64,000 nt of DNA from positions 248,001 to 312,000 of the forward strand of contig JAGYIL010000001.1 of NCBI GenBank assembly GCA_018402545.1. The letters are read 5' to 3'. This document shows positions 45,970 through 55,422 of the stretch, piece after piece (position 1 is the first letter of the stretch; each line of letters begins with the position of its first letter). The DNA comes from Saccharospirillum sp. (GTDB taxonomy: Bacteria; Pseudomonadota; Gammaproteobacteria; Pseudomonadales; Natronospirillaceae). The translations under genes and the position numbers were made by a program. The notes below the pieces were generated by a model. The model searched no databases. It was not told the DNA's origin and was given only the letters and a program-made list of their open reading frames with translations.

Positions 45970-47481
45970 TCACAAGGCGTTAGGGTTGCCTGGCGAGGTC
46001 GTAAGCGTGGTCGCCAGTGGCAGGCTGACCACAAACTCTGCGCCCGCCTCGTGGTGGTTGCCGGCACGGAGGCTACCGTGTTGCAGCGTCATGATGCGTC
46101 GGGCAATGGCCAGCCCTAGCCCGGCATGAGCCGAGCTGCGTCCGGCAGGCCCGCGGTGAAACGCGTCGAAGATAAACGGCAGGTCATCTGCAGGGATGCC
46201 GGGGCCGGTGTCGTGCACCGTTACGGTGACGGCCTCACCCGCCTGGGCGAGCGTCAGTTCGATGCGTCCGTTATCGGGGGTATGGTCCATGGCGTTGCTG
46301 ATCAGGTTGTCGAGCACGCGCTCGGTCATGCCGAGGTCGGCGTAGGCCAGGGGCAGGGCCAGTTCACCGCCAACCGACAGCGCCAGGTTCCGGTTGCTGG
46401 CGGCTGGCTGGTGTTTTTGCACCACATCGTGAATCAGCTCTGGTAGGGAAAACGGCTCTGGCTCGGGCTGTTTTTCCCGGGCTTCGAGGGCGGCCAGTTC
46501 AAACAGTTCGTCGATCAGTCGGCCGAGCCGGCGTGATTCGTTCAGGGCGATGGTTAGAAACCGCGCCTGTTCTTCATCGCTCAGATGGTCGCGTTTAATC
46601 AGCAGGCTTTCAATGTACCCCTGCAAGGAGGCCAGTGGCGTGCGCAGGTCATGCGATACCTGAGCCACCAGCTGACGCCGCAAGGCATCTTTCTCCTGCA
46701 ACTGGTCCAGTTGCACCCTAATGCGGGTCGACATGCGCTCGAACGTCGAGGCGAGCGTGTCTATTTCATCACCGGCCGGGGCCGGCAATTGGGGGGCGTC
46801 CGTCGCCAGTTGGTTCTGGAAATGATCGACCCGGTCTGCCAGGCGTTTCAGCCGGCGTGTGAGCAGATGAAACACGGCCAGCCCGGCCAGCAACCCAATG
46901 CCCAGGCTGATCGCCACGGCCCAGGCGCTGGTGATGAAAAACTGGCTTTCCCGGGCCATCAGTTCAGCGGCATCGTACTCCTCGCCCCGCAGCACCACAT
47001 ACAGATACCCCTCAACATTGCCGGCCGAGGGTACCGGCGTTACGGAAAACACTTTCTGCCGGTCGTGGCTGCGAGGGTCGTCACCCAGCAGCGGGTAGGC
47101 ATTGGCATCGGCCAGCAACCGGCGAATGGGCGCCATCGACACGCTGTTGCGTTTTATCTTATCGGGGTCGGCCGAATACGACAGAATGCGGCCATCGGGG
47201 TCGATCAGGTAGATCTCGATGCTGGGGTTTATCGACATGTACAGCGAGAACAGCTTGTCCAGTTCGTCGAAATTCAGCTCACCGTTATCAACCAGGTTCT
47301 GGTCGGCCACCAGGTTCATCGCCAGGTTGCGGTTCAACTCCTGATTGACCGATGCCTGGTAGCGGCTCAATGCCACCAGACTGATGGCGGTGTACACCAG
47401 CCCAACGGCCACCAGCAGAACAAACAAACCGAGTGACAAACGGGCATAGACGCTGCGAGCCATCCTAAAGGGGCTTTTCAT
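45970..47481 (-). CDS. Sensor histidine kinase next to msrAB
   Basis: 503-residue membrane kinase. Helices at about 14-36 and 185-205 enclose a periplasmic sensor (about 40-180). HAMP (about 206-260) precedes the HisKA box QVSHDLRTPLASLQGYIESLL (about 277-297). The HATPase domain has VLDNLISNAMDHTPDNG (N-box), VHDTGPGIP and GLGLAIARRIM. Its start overlaps the regulator's stop by 4 bp. It lies directly upstream of msrA on the same strand, so it may sense a periplasmic oxidant or envelope damage (inference). Confidence 0.92.
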   Translation of the reverse strand: MKSPFRMARSVYARLSLGLFVLLVAVGLVYTAISLVALSRYQASVNQELNRNLAMNLVADQNLVDNGELNFDELDKLFSLYMSINPSIEIYLIDPDGRILSYSADPDKIKRNSVSMAPIRRLLADANAYPLLGDDPRSHDRQKVFSVTPVPSAGNVEGYLYVVLRGEEYDAAELMARESQFFITSAWAVAISLGIGLLAGLAVFHLLTRRLKRLADRVDHFQNQLATDAPQLPAPAGDEIDTLASTFERMSTRIRVQLDQLQEKDALRRQLVAQVSHDLRTPLASLQGYIESLLIKRDHLSDEEQARFLTIALNESRRLGRLIDELFELAALEAREKQPEPEPFSLPELIHDVVQKHQPAASNRNLALSVGGELALPLAYADLGMTERVLDNLISNAMDHTPDNGRIELTLAQAGEAVTVTVHDTGPGIPADDLPFIFDAFHRGPAGRSSAHAGLGLAIARRIMTLQHGSLRAGNHHEAGAEFVVSLPLATTLTTSPGNPNAL

Positions 47482-48176
47482 TCGCGAAACCGGTAACCGA
47501 CACCCCAGACGGTCTCGATGTAGTGCGGCTGGGTGAGGTCGGTTTCGATCTTGCCGCGCAACCGGTTAATGTGGGTGTTGACCGTGTGTTCATAGCCTTC
47601 GTGGTTGTAGCCCCAAACGGCATCCAGCAATTGCAGGCGGCTGAACACCTGGCCCGGGTGGCTGGCAAAATGCAATAGCAGGTCGAATTCGCGCGCCGTC
47701 AGTTCCACTTCGACATCGGCGATCCAGACCCGGCGTTTTGAAGGGTCGAGCCGAAGCTGATCGCGCACCACGATGTCATTGACCGGCTCATTTGCCGGTT
47801 GTGACATCGCATCGACCCGGCGAAACAGGGCTTTTACCCGGGCGGTCAGCTCAGCCACACTAAACGGTTTGGTCAGGTAATCATCGGCGCCCATTTCCAG
47901 GCCGAGTACCCGGTCCAGCTCCGAGGTGCGTGCGGTCAGCATCAACACCGGGGTGTAGCCCGGCAGGGTGCGAATTTCCCGGCACACCGAGAGGCCATCC
48001 ATACCCGGCAGCATCAGATCCAGTATCACCAGATCAATGCCGCCCTCGCGGAAACGGGCCAGTCCTTTGTCGCCCCGGTTTTCGACCAGCACGGCGCAAT
48101 CGAGATCCTCAAGATGCATGCGCACCAGTTGCGCGATGTCGGGTGTATCTTCAATGATCAGTACCGTGCGTTTCAT
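47478..48176 (-). CDS. OmpR/PhoB-family response regulator
   Basis: 232-residue regulator. Receiver domain at about 3-117: acidic pair in IIEDTPDI, phospho-acceptor Asp in DLVILDLMLPGMDGLSV, Thr in LTAR and Lys in YLTKPF. C-terminal winged helix at about 130-228: VELTAREFDLLLHFASHPGQVFSRLQLLDAVWG, then YEHTVNTHINRLRGKIE and VWGVGYRF. It forms a pair with the following kinase. Candidate targets by position are msrA-msrB downstream. Confidence 0.93.
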   Translation of the reverse strand: MKRTVLIIEDTPDIAQLVRMHLEDLDCAVLVENRGDKGLARFREGGIDLVILDLMLPGMDGLSVCREIRTLPGYTPVLMLTARTSELDRVLGLEMGADDYLTKPFSVAELTARVKALFRRVDAMSQPANEPVNDIVVRDQLRLDPSKRRVWIADVEVELTAREFDLLLHFASHPGQVFSRLQLLDAVWGYNHEGYEHTVNTHINRLRGKIETDLTQPHYIETVWGVGYRFRE

Positions 48177-48200
48177 CGGGGTCTGTTTCAGGTTGGGTGA

Positions 48201-49958
48201 TTATGAAGAGCAACTATAGTGCGACCAGCCACCGGCATCAAAAAGTTGCACGGGCTTGAGCAGATAGTACTTTTCTTCAACGGCTTCCGATTGTTCCGCG
48301 TATGGCTGAGTCATCACATCCTGCAGTTCATGCACCAGTGAATAGTCGCCCAGCATCGCTTGCTGATACGCAGGCACCACAAACCATTCCCGCATCGTGT
48401 ATTTCGGGTTGGTGAGTTTCATTTGCCGGGCGATGTCTTCACGCGAGCGCGAAGATGCAGAGTCTGATTCGCTGCTGATGAGTGACTGCCACTGGGCGAG
48501 CCATTCTGACCAGCGTTTTTCCATGCCATCCGGGTCTGTTGAGTACACTGAGCGTATGGCGGCACCAGCACTGTCTGATGCTTTGTAGAAGCTTTTCCTG
48601 AGAGGCGCAATGTCGTCGGGCAGCGATGACAGTTCGCGGAAAAACAGAGTGTAATCAACCGGGGTTTGCGCCATTAGCGAAACCAGTTCTTTGAATAATG
48701 GCTCGTCGAAGGTGGTTAACCCAAGTTTGGCGGCCCACATGGTTTCAAGTTCAGCCTGCATGACCACCGGGAAGTCACGGTGAATCTCGATCAGTTGTTT
48801 CAGGCTGTCCTGGTCTGATACCAGCAGTGGCTGCAGGGCTGAGCAAAACGAGTAAAAGTTGCGCTCTGCGGCGGCGGGCTGGTTCAGGAATGAGAAGTGT
48901 TGGCCACCGCCTGTCCAGGGTTGGAACATCGGGTCGAACGCATCGCAAAAACCGAAGGGGCCGTAATCGAGCGTGAAGCCACCGGCGGCACAGTTATCGC
49001 TATTGAAGTTGCCCTGGCAGTAGCCAACCCGTATCCAGTTGGCGACCAGCCGGGTGAGCCGGTCGCGGAACAGACGCGCCAGTAGTACGACCTTTTCAGA
49101 TGTGCTCAGGCCCGGGTCGATTTCGCCGTCGTATTCACGATCGATCAGGTGCAACACCAGCTGTTCGAGCTCTTCCATCGCGCGCGGGTGTTCATTCTTG
49201 CGAGCACGACGGCCGAACAGTTCGAGCTGGCCGACCCGAATAAAGGAGGGCGCCACACGAGTGGAAATCGCGACCGGGTCGAGTACCAGAATGTCCGGGT
49301 TCTCGGAGCGTGAGCCTTCCGAATACCAGGGTCGTCTGACCTTTTCTGTTTTTGAAGCATACAAACTCAGCGAACGTGACGTGGGCACCCCGAGCGCATG
49401 CATGTGTTCCTGCGCCAGAAACTCCCGAACGCTGGAGCGCAACACGGCCCGGCCATCGGCTCCGCGGCAATAGGGCGTGCGCCCGCCGCCTTTCAACTGC
49501 ATTTCCCAGCGCTTGCCGTTGGCCACCGCCTCCAGCACAGATACCGCGCGACCATCGCCGTAGCCGTTACCGGTCTGAAACGGGCACTGCTGATAGTATT
49601 CGGTGCCGTAGATAGACAGCGCATAGCCGGTGGCCCAGCCGACCTTGCGCAAAGGTTCCGGCACATGGGTCAGGTCGCCCGAGAACATGGCCATGAAGTC
49701 GGCTGATTGGGCCAGGCTGTCGTCCAAACCGAGCTCACGAAATAATGCTTTGCTGTGCGCGACGTACTCGGGGTTTTCAATGGGCGTTGGGGCCACGGGA
49801 ACATAGTGGCCCGAGAATACCTGGCGCGGTGCGTGATCAGCGCCGTCTGCTTTTGCATCCGGATCATGGTTGAGCGAATCCATGAACGAGTAATTCGCCA
49901 GTGCGGCAAGCGCTTCAAGCGTTGTAACGGCGCTGGTTTTCGGGTCATTAGCCGGCAT
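48201..49958 (-). CDS. selO: Protein adenylyltransferase SelO (YdiU family)
   Basis: 585-residue pseudokinase-fold enzyme that AMPylates proteins involved in redox homeostasis. Family motifs: [42 protein letters not shown] (about 97-138), [49 protein letters not shown] (about 146-194), [25 protein letters not shown], and the C-terminal SHYSCSS whose Cys corresponds to the selenocysteine site of eukaryotic SelO. The start at 49958 is preceded by GAGGAA. It sits between a rhodanese gene and a two-component system leading into msrAB. Confidence 0.95.
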   Translation of the reverse strand: MPANDPKTSAVTTLEALAALANYSFMDSLNHDPDAKADGADHAPRQVFSGHYVPVAPTPIENPEYVAHSKALFRELGLDDSLAQSADFMAMFSGDLTHVPEPLRKVGWATGYALSIYGTEYYQQCPFQTGNGYGDGRAVSVLEAVANGKRWEMQLKGGGRTPYCRGADGRAVLRSSVREFLAQEHMHALGVPTSRSLSLYASKTEKVRRPWYSEGSRSENPDILVLDPVAISTRVAPSFIRVGQLELFGRRARKNEHPRAMEELEQLVLHLIDREYDGEIDPGLSTSEKVVLLARLFRDRLTRLVANWIRVGYCQGNFNSDNCAAGGFTLDYGPFGFCDAFDPMFQPWTGGGQHFSFLNQPAAAERNFYSFCSALQPLLVSDQDSLKQLIEIHRDFPVVMQAELETMWAAKLGLTTFDEPLFKELVSLMAQTPVDYTLFFRELSSLPDDIAPLRKSFYKASDSAGAAIRSVYSTDPDGMEKRWSEWLAQWQSLISSESDSASSRSREDIARQMKLTNPKYTMREWFVVPAYQQAMLGDYSLVHELQDVMTQPYAEQSEAVEEKYYLLKPVQLFDAGGWSHYSCSS

Positions 49959-49995
49959 GGCGGAGTTCCTCATAGTCTGAATTGGCCGGGCACCT

Positions 49996-50319
49996 TCAGT
50001 AGGTCGGCATGGTGCTGTCAACCTGTTTGGCCCAGGCGTCAACGCCACCGGTCAGGTTGATGACCCGGGTGAAACCCTGCTGCTCAAGATACATTCCAAC
50101 CTGCATGCTGCGCACCCCATGGTGGCAGATGCAGATGATCGGCTGATCTGCGTCCAGCGCTTTCAGGTTGTCTGGCACCGTGTTCATGGGCATCGTCACC
50201 GACCCCTCTATATGGCAGGTCTCGAACTCCCAGGGCTCACGTACGTCGAGCAGCACGGGTTGGTCGCGCTCCCCATCGTCGAGCCATGAGTTCAGTTCCT
50301 GTGCGGCTAAGCTTTGCAT
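49996..50319 (-). CDS. Rhodanese domain sulfurtransferase (GlpE-like)
   Basis: 107-residue single-domain rhodanese. [27 protein letters not shown] (about 22-48) is the family CH2A-type region. The catalytic Cys lies in [18 protein letters not shown] (about 60-77), with active-site loop [17 protein letters not shown] near the end is typical. Start MQSLAAQEL at 50319. It is 37 bp upstream of selO on the same strand and may start the redox-related transcription unit. Sulfur acceptor unknown. Confidence 0.9.
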   Translation of the reverse strand: MQSLAAQELNSWLDDGERDQPVLLDVREPWEFETCHIEGSVTMPMNTVPDNLKALDADQPIICICHHGVRSMQVGMYLEQQGFTRVINLTGGVDAWAKQVDSTMPTY

Positions 50320-50426
50320 GGTTGGGAGCCTCTGTGGCCTCGGTAAAGTGGAGCACGACATCTGCCCGCTCCAGTCGTTGCGGTCATTTAACAGCTATGG
50401 TGGTGTTGAAGTACCGGGTCTGCAAG

Positions 50427-50456
50427 GGCGGCGGTGAAATGATCGTACGTGGCGGG
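50427..50456 (+). repeat. Direct repeat, left copy (GGCGGCGGTGAAATGA)
   Basis: GGCGGCGGTGAAATGA-T-CG-N5-GGCGGG. The same 30-bp pattern recurs at 52608-52637 with a few changes, on the other side of the hydrolase gene. Whether it is a duplication footprint or a dispersed intergenic motif cannot be told here. Confidence 0.5.
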
Positions 50457-50536
50457 GGGATTAACCGGGGCGGTTATCTGGTGTCAGGCCGGTTATCCAT
50501 GAACGGAAAACCGGCCTTTGCTGGTGTGGTTTGTAA

Positions 50537-52291
50537 TTAGAACGCGTAGTGAGTTGCCTGGCTGGCAACCACGATGCCCGTTACCAGCAAACCGTTGATG
50601 AACGCACCGGTGTATACCGTACCGGTGGTCCGGTAGGCCACCGTAAACACCAGGGCGGCAATGGTCATCAATGGCAGGAACTGGAACGCGATGATGGTCC
50701 ACAGGGGTTCGGACGCAATGGTCATGCTGCCGCCGAGGAACAACGGCGTGTACTGCACGATCAGCAACACGGCGTAACCGCCCATCAGCAGTACCCAGTT
50801 GACGAATAATTCCCGCCGAAAGCTCCAGGCGCCGTTGCGTAACTGGCCATGCAGCAGAATACCGACCACAGTAAAGAACAGGCAGAAGGGAACGGCGTAG
50901 ACCAGCGCAATGCGCAACTGCAACGCGCTCAGCGGCTTGATGGCGAATACCCAGAACCGGTAATCGGTATCAAAGATATAGGCAGTGGCGATCAGCGACG
51001 CATACAGCACGCCAACCACCGCCAACGCCAGACCCAGCGAGCGGACCACAACCAATAGCGAGAAACCCTGGCTGGTGGCCAAGCCATAATGGCGCGCCGT
51101 TGCACCGGTTTGCCGGTTCAGCAGTGTGTGCCAAAGCATGAACAAGACCAGAGAGATGATGCCAACCCCCAGCGCCCACACCATTACCTGAGTGGTGATG
51201 TTCTGCGGCAGCCAGGCACTGGCCTGCCAGCCCCAGGCTTCACTGAACCCCTTGAACGGGAACAGCGTCACTACAGGCAGCGCCATGAACACCAGCGCGC
51301 CGATCCACCAGCCGCCGCCGACAATGGGTTTCGGTTCGGCAGGAGTGCCCTGAAGCGACTGAAAAGGCGCCGTTTTCGCAAGCGCAGGGATGATCGCAGG
51401 AATCAGCAACACCATGCCGATCAGCGCCAGCAGGGTGCCCAGTTCTTTCCACATCCAGATCTGGTCTGAGGCCGGAATGGGTTGCCCGCCTTCCAGCGTG
51501 CGATCGAACCAGTCGATGGCGTAGCCAATGGCTTCGGTCGACAGGTGATCACCCGGGTGAGTGACCGGCGGCTGGTACAGAATGCGGGCGGTGCCAGCGT
51601 CGATATCGCCATAGAGTTTGCCAGGTTCAATGGTTTCATCGGTATTGAACAGCGTCTTCAGTTTGTCAGTCGAGCGGATATCGGTCGGAACTTCCACGCC
51701 CCACATCAGTTGCGAAAACTCATCGTACGCCGAGAACACCACGGCCAGGTTGCGGGGCCAGGTAGCGGTGCCGTCGGGCGCGCCGAAGGTACCGGTCGAC
51801 GACCCTTCAATCACGATCGACTTATAGGCATCCGGCATGACAGAGGCGGCGACCAGTGATGACCAGCCGCCCATTGAGTGGCCTTCGAGACCGATGTTAT
51901 CGGTATCCACAAACGGTAAGGTTTGCATGTAAGCGAGTGCATCCATACCACCAAAGCCGTTGGCAAAGGCGGGCGCGTCTGAATAGCCGTGACCGGTCTG
52001 GTCGGGCGCCAGCACCACATAACCCCGGCGGGCAAACTCAATGGCAAAGCCCGACTGGGTTTCATTGCTGTTGATGTAGCCGTGAATGGCCACAATGCCC
52101 GGGGCCGGGTTGTCATTGGTGACCCCATTGGGCACGTAGAGCCGGGCATGGGTAACCAGCCCGTTGTTCCCGGCAAACCGGACAGTGCTGACATCCACCT
52201 CTCCGGAGACGGTTTGAATGCGATTTGCGAGAAAGCCACCGAGCAGAATCAGCACGATGCCGATCAGAGCCGTTCTTAGTGTTGTTGACAT
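50537..52291 (-). CDS. Alpha/beta hydrolase with C-terminal polytopic membrane domain
   Basis: 584-residue protein. An N-terminal helix (about 7-24) anchors a hydrolase domain (about 30-290) with IVAIHGYINSNETQSGFA (oxyanion His-Gly), APDQTGHGYSDAP and the nucleophile elbow EGHSMGGWSSL (about 137-147). An acid and a His (THPGDH) follow. From about residue 285 to the end there are about seven membrane helices of unknown type. The combination of a secreted-side dienelactone-hydrolase-like domain and a polytopic tail recurs in bacteria but has no known substrate. It is flanked by the two copies of a 30-bp direct repeat. Confidence 0.8.
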   Translation of the reverse strand: MSTTLRTALIGIVLILLGGFLANRIQTVSGEVDVSTVRFAGNNGLVTHARLYVPNGVTNDNPAPGIVAIHGYINSNETQSGFAIEFARRGYVVLAPDQTGHGYSDAPAFANGFGGMDALAYMQTLPFVDTDNIGLEGHSMGGWSSLVAASVMPDAYKSIVIEGSSTGTFGAPDGTATWPRNLAVVFSAYDEFSQLMWGVEVPTDIRSTDKLKTLFNTDETIEPGKLYGDIDAGTARILYQPPVTHPGDHLSTEAIGYAIDWFDRTLEGGQPIPASDQIWMWKELGTLLALIGMVLLIPAIIPALAKTAPFQSLQGTPAEPKPIVGGGWWIGALVFMALPVVTLFPFKGFSEAWGWQASAWLPQNITTQVMVWALGVGIISLVLFMLWHTLLNRQTGATARHYGLATSQGFSLLVVVRSLGLALAVVGVLYASLIATAYIFDTDYRFWVFAIKPLSALQLRIALVYAVPFCLFFTVVGILLHGQLRNGAWSFRRELFVNWVLLMGGYAVLLIVQYTPLFLGGSMTIASEPLWTIIAFQFLPLMTIAALVFTVAYRTTGTVYTGAFINGLLVTGIVVASQATHYAF

Positions 52292-52689
52292 AGCAGGTTC
52301 CTGATTTTCGTTTTTTGTCGTTATTGAGTTCGAATATCTTCGAAATCGAATTCGGCACAGATATACCGAAACGGTTCTGCAATGTCTACTAAAACAGAAT
52401 ATGGTTTCGCATGGTGGAATTAAGAGGATGATTACATGGCTTACAGAGAGTCAGAGCGTCCGAACCAGCTGTTTGTTGGAGGAATTTCACAGAGTTGCAG
52501 CGCCAGGTGGCCGGGTTGATTGGCCGCTGTTGTAGCTATTCAGTTAGCAGTAATTCAGACAGCATCAATTTAGAGAGTATCCTTTTAGTGTATAACATGG
52601 TGTTTAAGGCGGCGGTGAAATGACCGCATTCGGCGGGCCAAGCACATGGAGCCAGCCCCTATACCCCTACCAGGGAGCGTAGATTAGCC
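52292..52689. other. Intergenic region (about 400 bp) with TTCGAA motifs and the second direct repeat
   Basis: No gene is supported. Close to the hydrolase start, paired TTCGAA motifs (TTCGAA-TATC-TTCGAA, about 52330-52345, then TCGAATTC) could be an operator. GTGTATAAC near 52589-52596 may be a -10 region for the downstream secreted protein. The direct repeat GGCGGCGGTGAAATGA recurs at 52608-52623. No HigB-like toxin could be found here for the HigA gene further on. Confidence 0.4.
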
Positions 52690-53175
52690 ATGCGACATGA
52701 CAGACAAGGCAGGCGTGAGAGTAAAGAGAGCCGTGCTCTGAGAATTGGCAGGCGGTGTTTGCCACTGGTTGCAGGGCTGGCACTGTTCACAACAGCTGGC
52801 GCCAGTGAAGGGGCCGGTAGTAGGCCGTTTGATCTGTTCATGCCGCCCGGCGAATGCCGGCTGACGCTGTTCCCGGACGGTTCCGCCAACCTCCATTACG
52901 GCGTAGCGCCCTGGGTGGTTCGGGTTGCCCCCCAGACGTTCGATTTTACGCAGCAGTTGCACCGCTTCGAACAATTGGCCCGCCAACCTATAGATGCCAC
53001 CGACGCGCCTGACGTCAGCCTGGTATTGCCAGACACCAGCGTGGAAACGCGCCTGCAGGATGCAACATACGTTCGCCAACTGATGGAGCAAGCCTGGCAG
53101 GCCGGCTTGCCCCCCGGTAATGAGTTTGAGCAGCCTTACCCCGACTTGATACGGCAGGCGTGTCGGTTTGACTAG
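52690..53175 (+). CDS. Small secreted protein of unknown function
   Basis: 161-residue protein with a basic start (MRHDRQGRRESKESRALRIGRR) and a hydrophobic stretch CLPLVAGLALFTTAGASEGAG that could be a signal peptide. The mature part begins SRPFDLFMPPGECRLTLFPDGSANLHYG and is otherwise featureless. I recognise no family. The + strand reading is preferred over an overlapping - strand ORF (52684-53226) because of the signal-peptide-like start. A ribosome binding site is not obvious. Confidence 0.5.
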   Translation: MRHDRQGRRESKESRALRIGRRCLPLVAGLALFTTAGASEGAGSRPFDLFMPPGECRLTLFPDGSANLHYGVAPWVVRVAPQTFDFTQQLHRFEQLARQPIDATDAPDVSLVLPDTSVETRLQDATYVRQLMEQAWQAGLPPGNEFEQPYPDLIRQACRFD

Positions 53176-53228
53176 TTCGGCTGTCGGGACGGCAACGCCT
53201 ATGTACTTGATTATGAGGATTATCACTA

Positions 53229-53522
53229 ATGGCTATGCACAATCCGCCGCACCCGGGCGAGTTTATCCGGGAGGTTTATCTGGAGCCTTTCAGCATCAGC
53301 GCTCGCCAGCTAGCGTCCAGCCTTGGCGTTTCGCCTTCTACCTTGTCTCGCTTGTTAAAAGGTGAGAGTGGTATCAGCCCGGAAATGGCATTGCGGCTTT
53401 CTAAAGTTCTTGGCCGTACGCCTGAGAGCTGGCTGATCATGCAGGATATGTATGACCTCTGGGTAGCTAGAAACTCACTTAATCTTGATGATATTCATCC
53501 TTTGGATTTCGAGGCGGCTTAG
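53229..53522 (+). CDS. higA: HigA-family antitoxin (XRE helix-turn-helix), orphan
   Basis: 97-residue DNA-binding protein: [74 protein letters not shown] is the standard HigA/VapI block. In HigBA modules the RelE-like toxin gene lies just upstream; here the upstream ORF is unrelated to HigB and nothing toxin-like is downstream. It is therefore an orphan antitoxin or a stand-alone regulator. Confidence 0.88.
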   Translation: MAMHNPPHPGEFIREVYLEPFSISARQLASSLGVSPSTLSRLLKGESGISPEMALRLSKVLGRTPESWLIMQDMYDLWVARNSLNLDDIHPLDFEAA

Positions 53523-53561
53523 TCTGACCGAGAAAATGACATGAAATGACCGGTACTGGAA

Positions 53562-53588
53562 CACCCTCTCCCGTCCGACGGAAGAGGG
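53562..53588. terminator. Hairpin between higA and the allophanate hydrolase gene
   Basis: ACCCTCT-C-CCG-TCCGA-CGG-A-AGAGGGT lies between the convergent ends of higA (53522) and the allophanate hydrolase gene (53602). It lacks a T-run, so its role as a terminator is uncertain. Confidence 0.45.
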
Positions 53589-53601
53589 TTGGGCAAAGGG
53601 C

Positions 53602-55422
53602 TCAAGCCGACTGCAAAAACACCCGCCAGCTACCCAAAGCAGAAATATCCTCTGCACCATTTAACCCGGCAGCTTCACACACAAACCCTTTAACCTGCCG
53701 CTTATCACTCAGCACCACCGTGCCGATACCCAGCGGCGAAGGGATGCCCGAGATAAAATCTCCCACTGCGGTTTTCGGCAGCGCCCAGAGTTCCAATGCG
53801 ACGGAAACCCCGTCGGTTTCCTGGCGAACCAAACCCGGCCGGTAAGGTGGGCCACCAGCCAACGCGAACAACTTATACTGGGGTGCGGTTTCAGTTTTTT
53901 CGATAAAACGGCCGCCGCGCCAGGTCAATTCATGGTTAAGCGGCAGGCCACTCATGTGGGCACCGCACACGGCCAGTATCACTTCGTCGTTGGTTGCAGT
54001 TGCTGCCGGGGTTGGCGCACTCTGGTAAGGCCAACCGGTATTGCCGGGGCTGACCTGGGCCCAGGCTTCCAGGCGCTGGGCCTCGGCGGCGAGCAGGCTG
54101 TCTTTGCCATTGGTACCAATGAACGTGACACTGCCAGGGCGGCCGTCGCTACGCGGCGGGCAAGGCACGGTTAGCGCACACAGGTCGAGCAGGTTAACGA
54201 AGTTGGTGTAGGTGCCGAGCCGGTTGTTCGGCCCTATCGGGTCGGCTTCGAGGTCCGCCGTGGTGTAGAAGGTCGGGATGCTCGGTACGCACAGGTAGTC
54301 GAACGATGTCAGTATTGCCTGGCAGGTTTTCCTGAGCGCCTGCAATTGGTACAGGCCCTTGAACGCATCCATCGCCGTTAGTTTCTGGCCGGGCTCAATG
54401 ATCTGGCGGGTGACCGGGTGAACGGCGTCTGGTGTATGGGTGAGCAAGTCATCAATCACCAGGGTGCGTTCGGCGATCCAGGCGCCGTGGTAGAGCAAAT
54501 CGGCCACCTGATAAAACGGCGCGAAGTCGATGCGTTTAATGTGCGCGCCTTCGGCTTCCAGTTGGGCGAGCGTGGCTTCGAACGCATCGGCCTGCAGGGC
54601 ATCGTCAAAGAAGCGCAGGCTCGCCGCATCCGGTACGCCAATAACCGGGTTTGGCAGCGGTGTGCTGGTGGCGGGCAGCGTTAATGGCCGGGCGTAGGCA
54701 TCGGCTGCATCGTAGTTATTCGCTACGTTCAGCACCGTCATTGCATCATCGATGTTCAGCGCGAAGATCGAGACGCAATCCAGCGAACGGCAGGCGGGCA
54801 CAACCCCCCGGTTCGAAATCGCACCCAGTGTCGGTTTTAGCCCAACCAGGTTATTCAACGCGGCCGGCACCCGGCCGGAACCGGCCGTATCGGTACCGAG
54901 AGAAAAGGGCACCAGCCCCTGGGCAACGGCAACCGCCGACCCGGACGATGACCCACCGGGCACGATGTCCGGGTCGACGGCATTGCGCGGGTGCGGGAAG
55001 GGTGACCGCACGCCGACCAGGCCGGTGGCGAACTGGTCGAGATTGGTTTTGCCAATGGGCATCGCCCCGGCGGCGCGCAGGCAGGCGACGACGTGGGCAT
55101 CTTCGGCCGGTGCGTATTCAAACGCCACGCAGGCCGCCGTGGTGGGCATGCCAGCCACATCGATGTTGTCTTTAACCGCAAAGGGCATGCCCCAGAGGGG
55201 TTGTTCCGGGTTGAACTCACCCAGGCTATGGGCCAGTTTCACCGCCTCGGCTTCGTCCATTAAATGAATAAAAATGCCGGGGTCGTTCAACGCCCGCAGG
55301 CGCCGGTACAACTCGGTAATAATCTGGCTCGGGTGAACCACACCCCCGGCATAAGTCTGGCGCAACGACGCCAGCGTAAACGGTAATTCGGCCAGGGGCG
55401 GAACAGAATTCAGGTGATTCAT
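53602..55422 (-). CDS. atzF: Allophanate hydrolase
   Basis: 606-residue amidase-signature enzyme hydrolysing allophanate to ammonia and CO2. The Ser-cisSer-Lys triad is visible: Lys in FAVKDNIDVAGMPTTAAC, cis-Ser in VPGGSSSGSAVAV and the nucleophile in LGTDTAGSGRVPAAL. The C-terminal domain (about 465-600) matches allophanate hydrolase rather than other amidases: CGAHMSGLPLNHELTWRGGRF, LFALAGGPPYRPGLVR, ISGIPSPLGIGTVVLSDKRQVKGFVCEA. No urea carboxylase is present. The start overlaps the ABC ATPase gene's stop by 4 bp, tying it to the import operon. Confidence 0.93.
   Translation of the reverse strand: MNHLNSVPPLAELPFTLASLRQTYAGGVVHPSQIITELYRRLRALNDPGIFIHLMDEAEAVKLAHSLGEFNPEQPLWGMPFAVKDNIDVAGMPTTAACVAFEYAPAEDAHVVACLRAAGAMPIGKTNLDQFATGLVGVRSPFPHPRNAVDPDIVPGGSSSGSAVAVAQGLVPFSLGTDTAGSGRVPAALNNLVGLKPTLGAISNRGVVPACRSLDCVSIFALNIDDAMTVLNVANNYDAADAYARPLTLPATSTPLPNPVIGVPDAASLRFFDDALQADAFEATLAQLEAEGAHIKRIDFAPFYQVADLLYHGAWIAERTLVIDDLLTHTPDAVHPVTRQIIEPGQKLTAMDAFKGLYQLQALRKTCQAILTSFDYLCVPSIPTFYTTADLEADPIGPNNRLGTYTNFVNLLDLCALTVPCPPRSDGRPGSVTFIGTNGKDSLLAAEAQRLEAWAQVSPGNTGWPYQSAPTPAATATNDEVILAVCGAHMSGLPLNHELTWRGGRFIEKTETAPQYKLFALAGGPPYRPGLVRQETDGVSVALELWALPKTAVGDFISGIPSPLGIGTVVLSDKRQVKGFVCEAAGLNGAEDISALGSWRVFLQSA

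Noticed and set aside
52684-53226. 180-codon minus-strand ORF opposite the small secreted protein gene
   Set aside because: It has no recognisable features, while the plus-strand reading has a signal-peptide-like start. Confidence in the choice is moderate.
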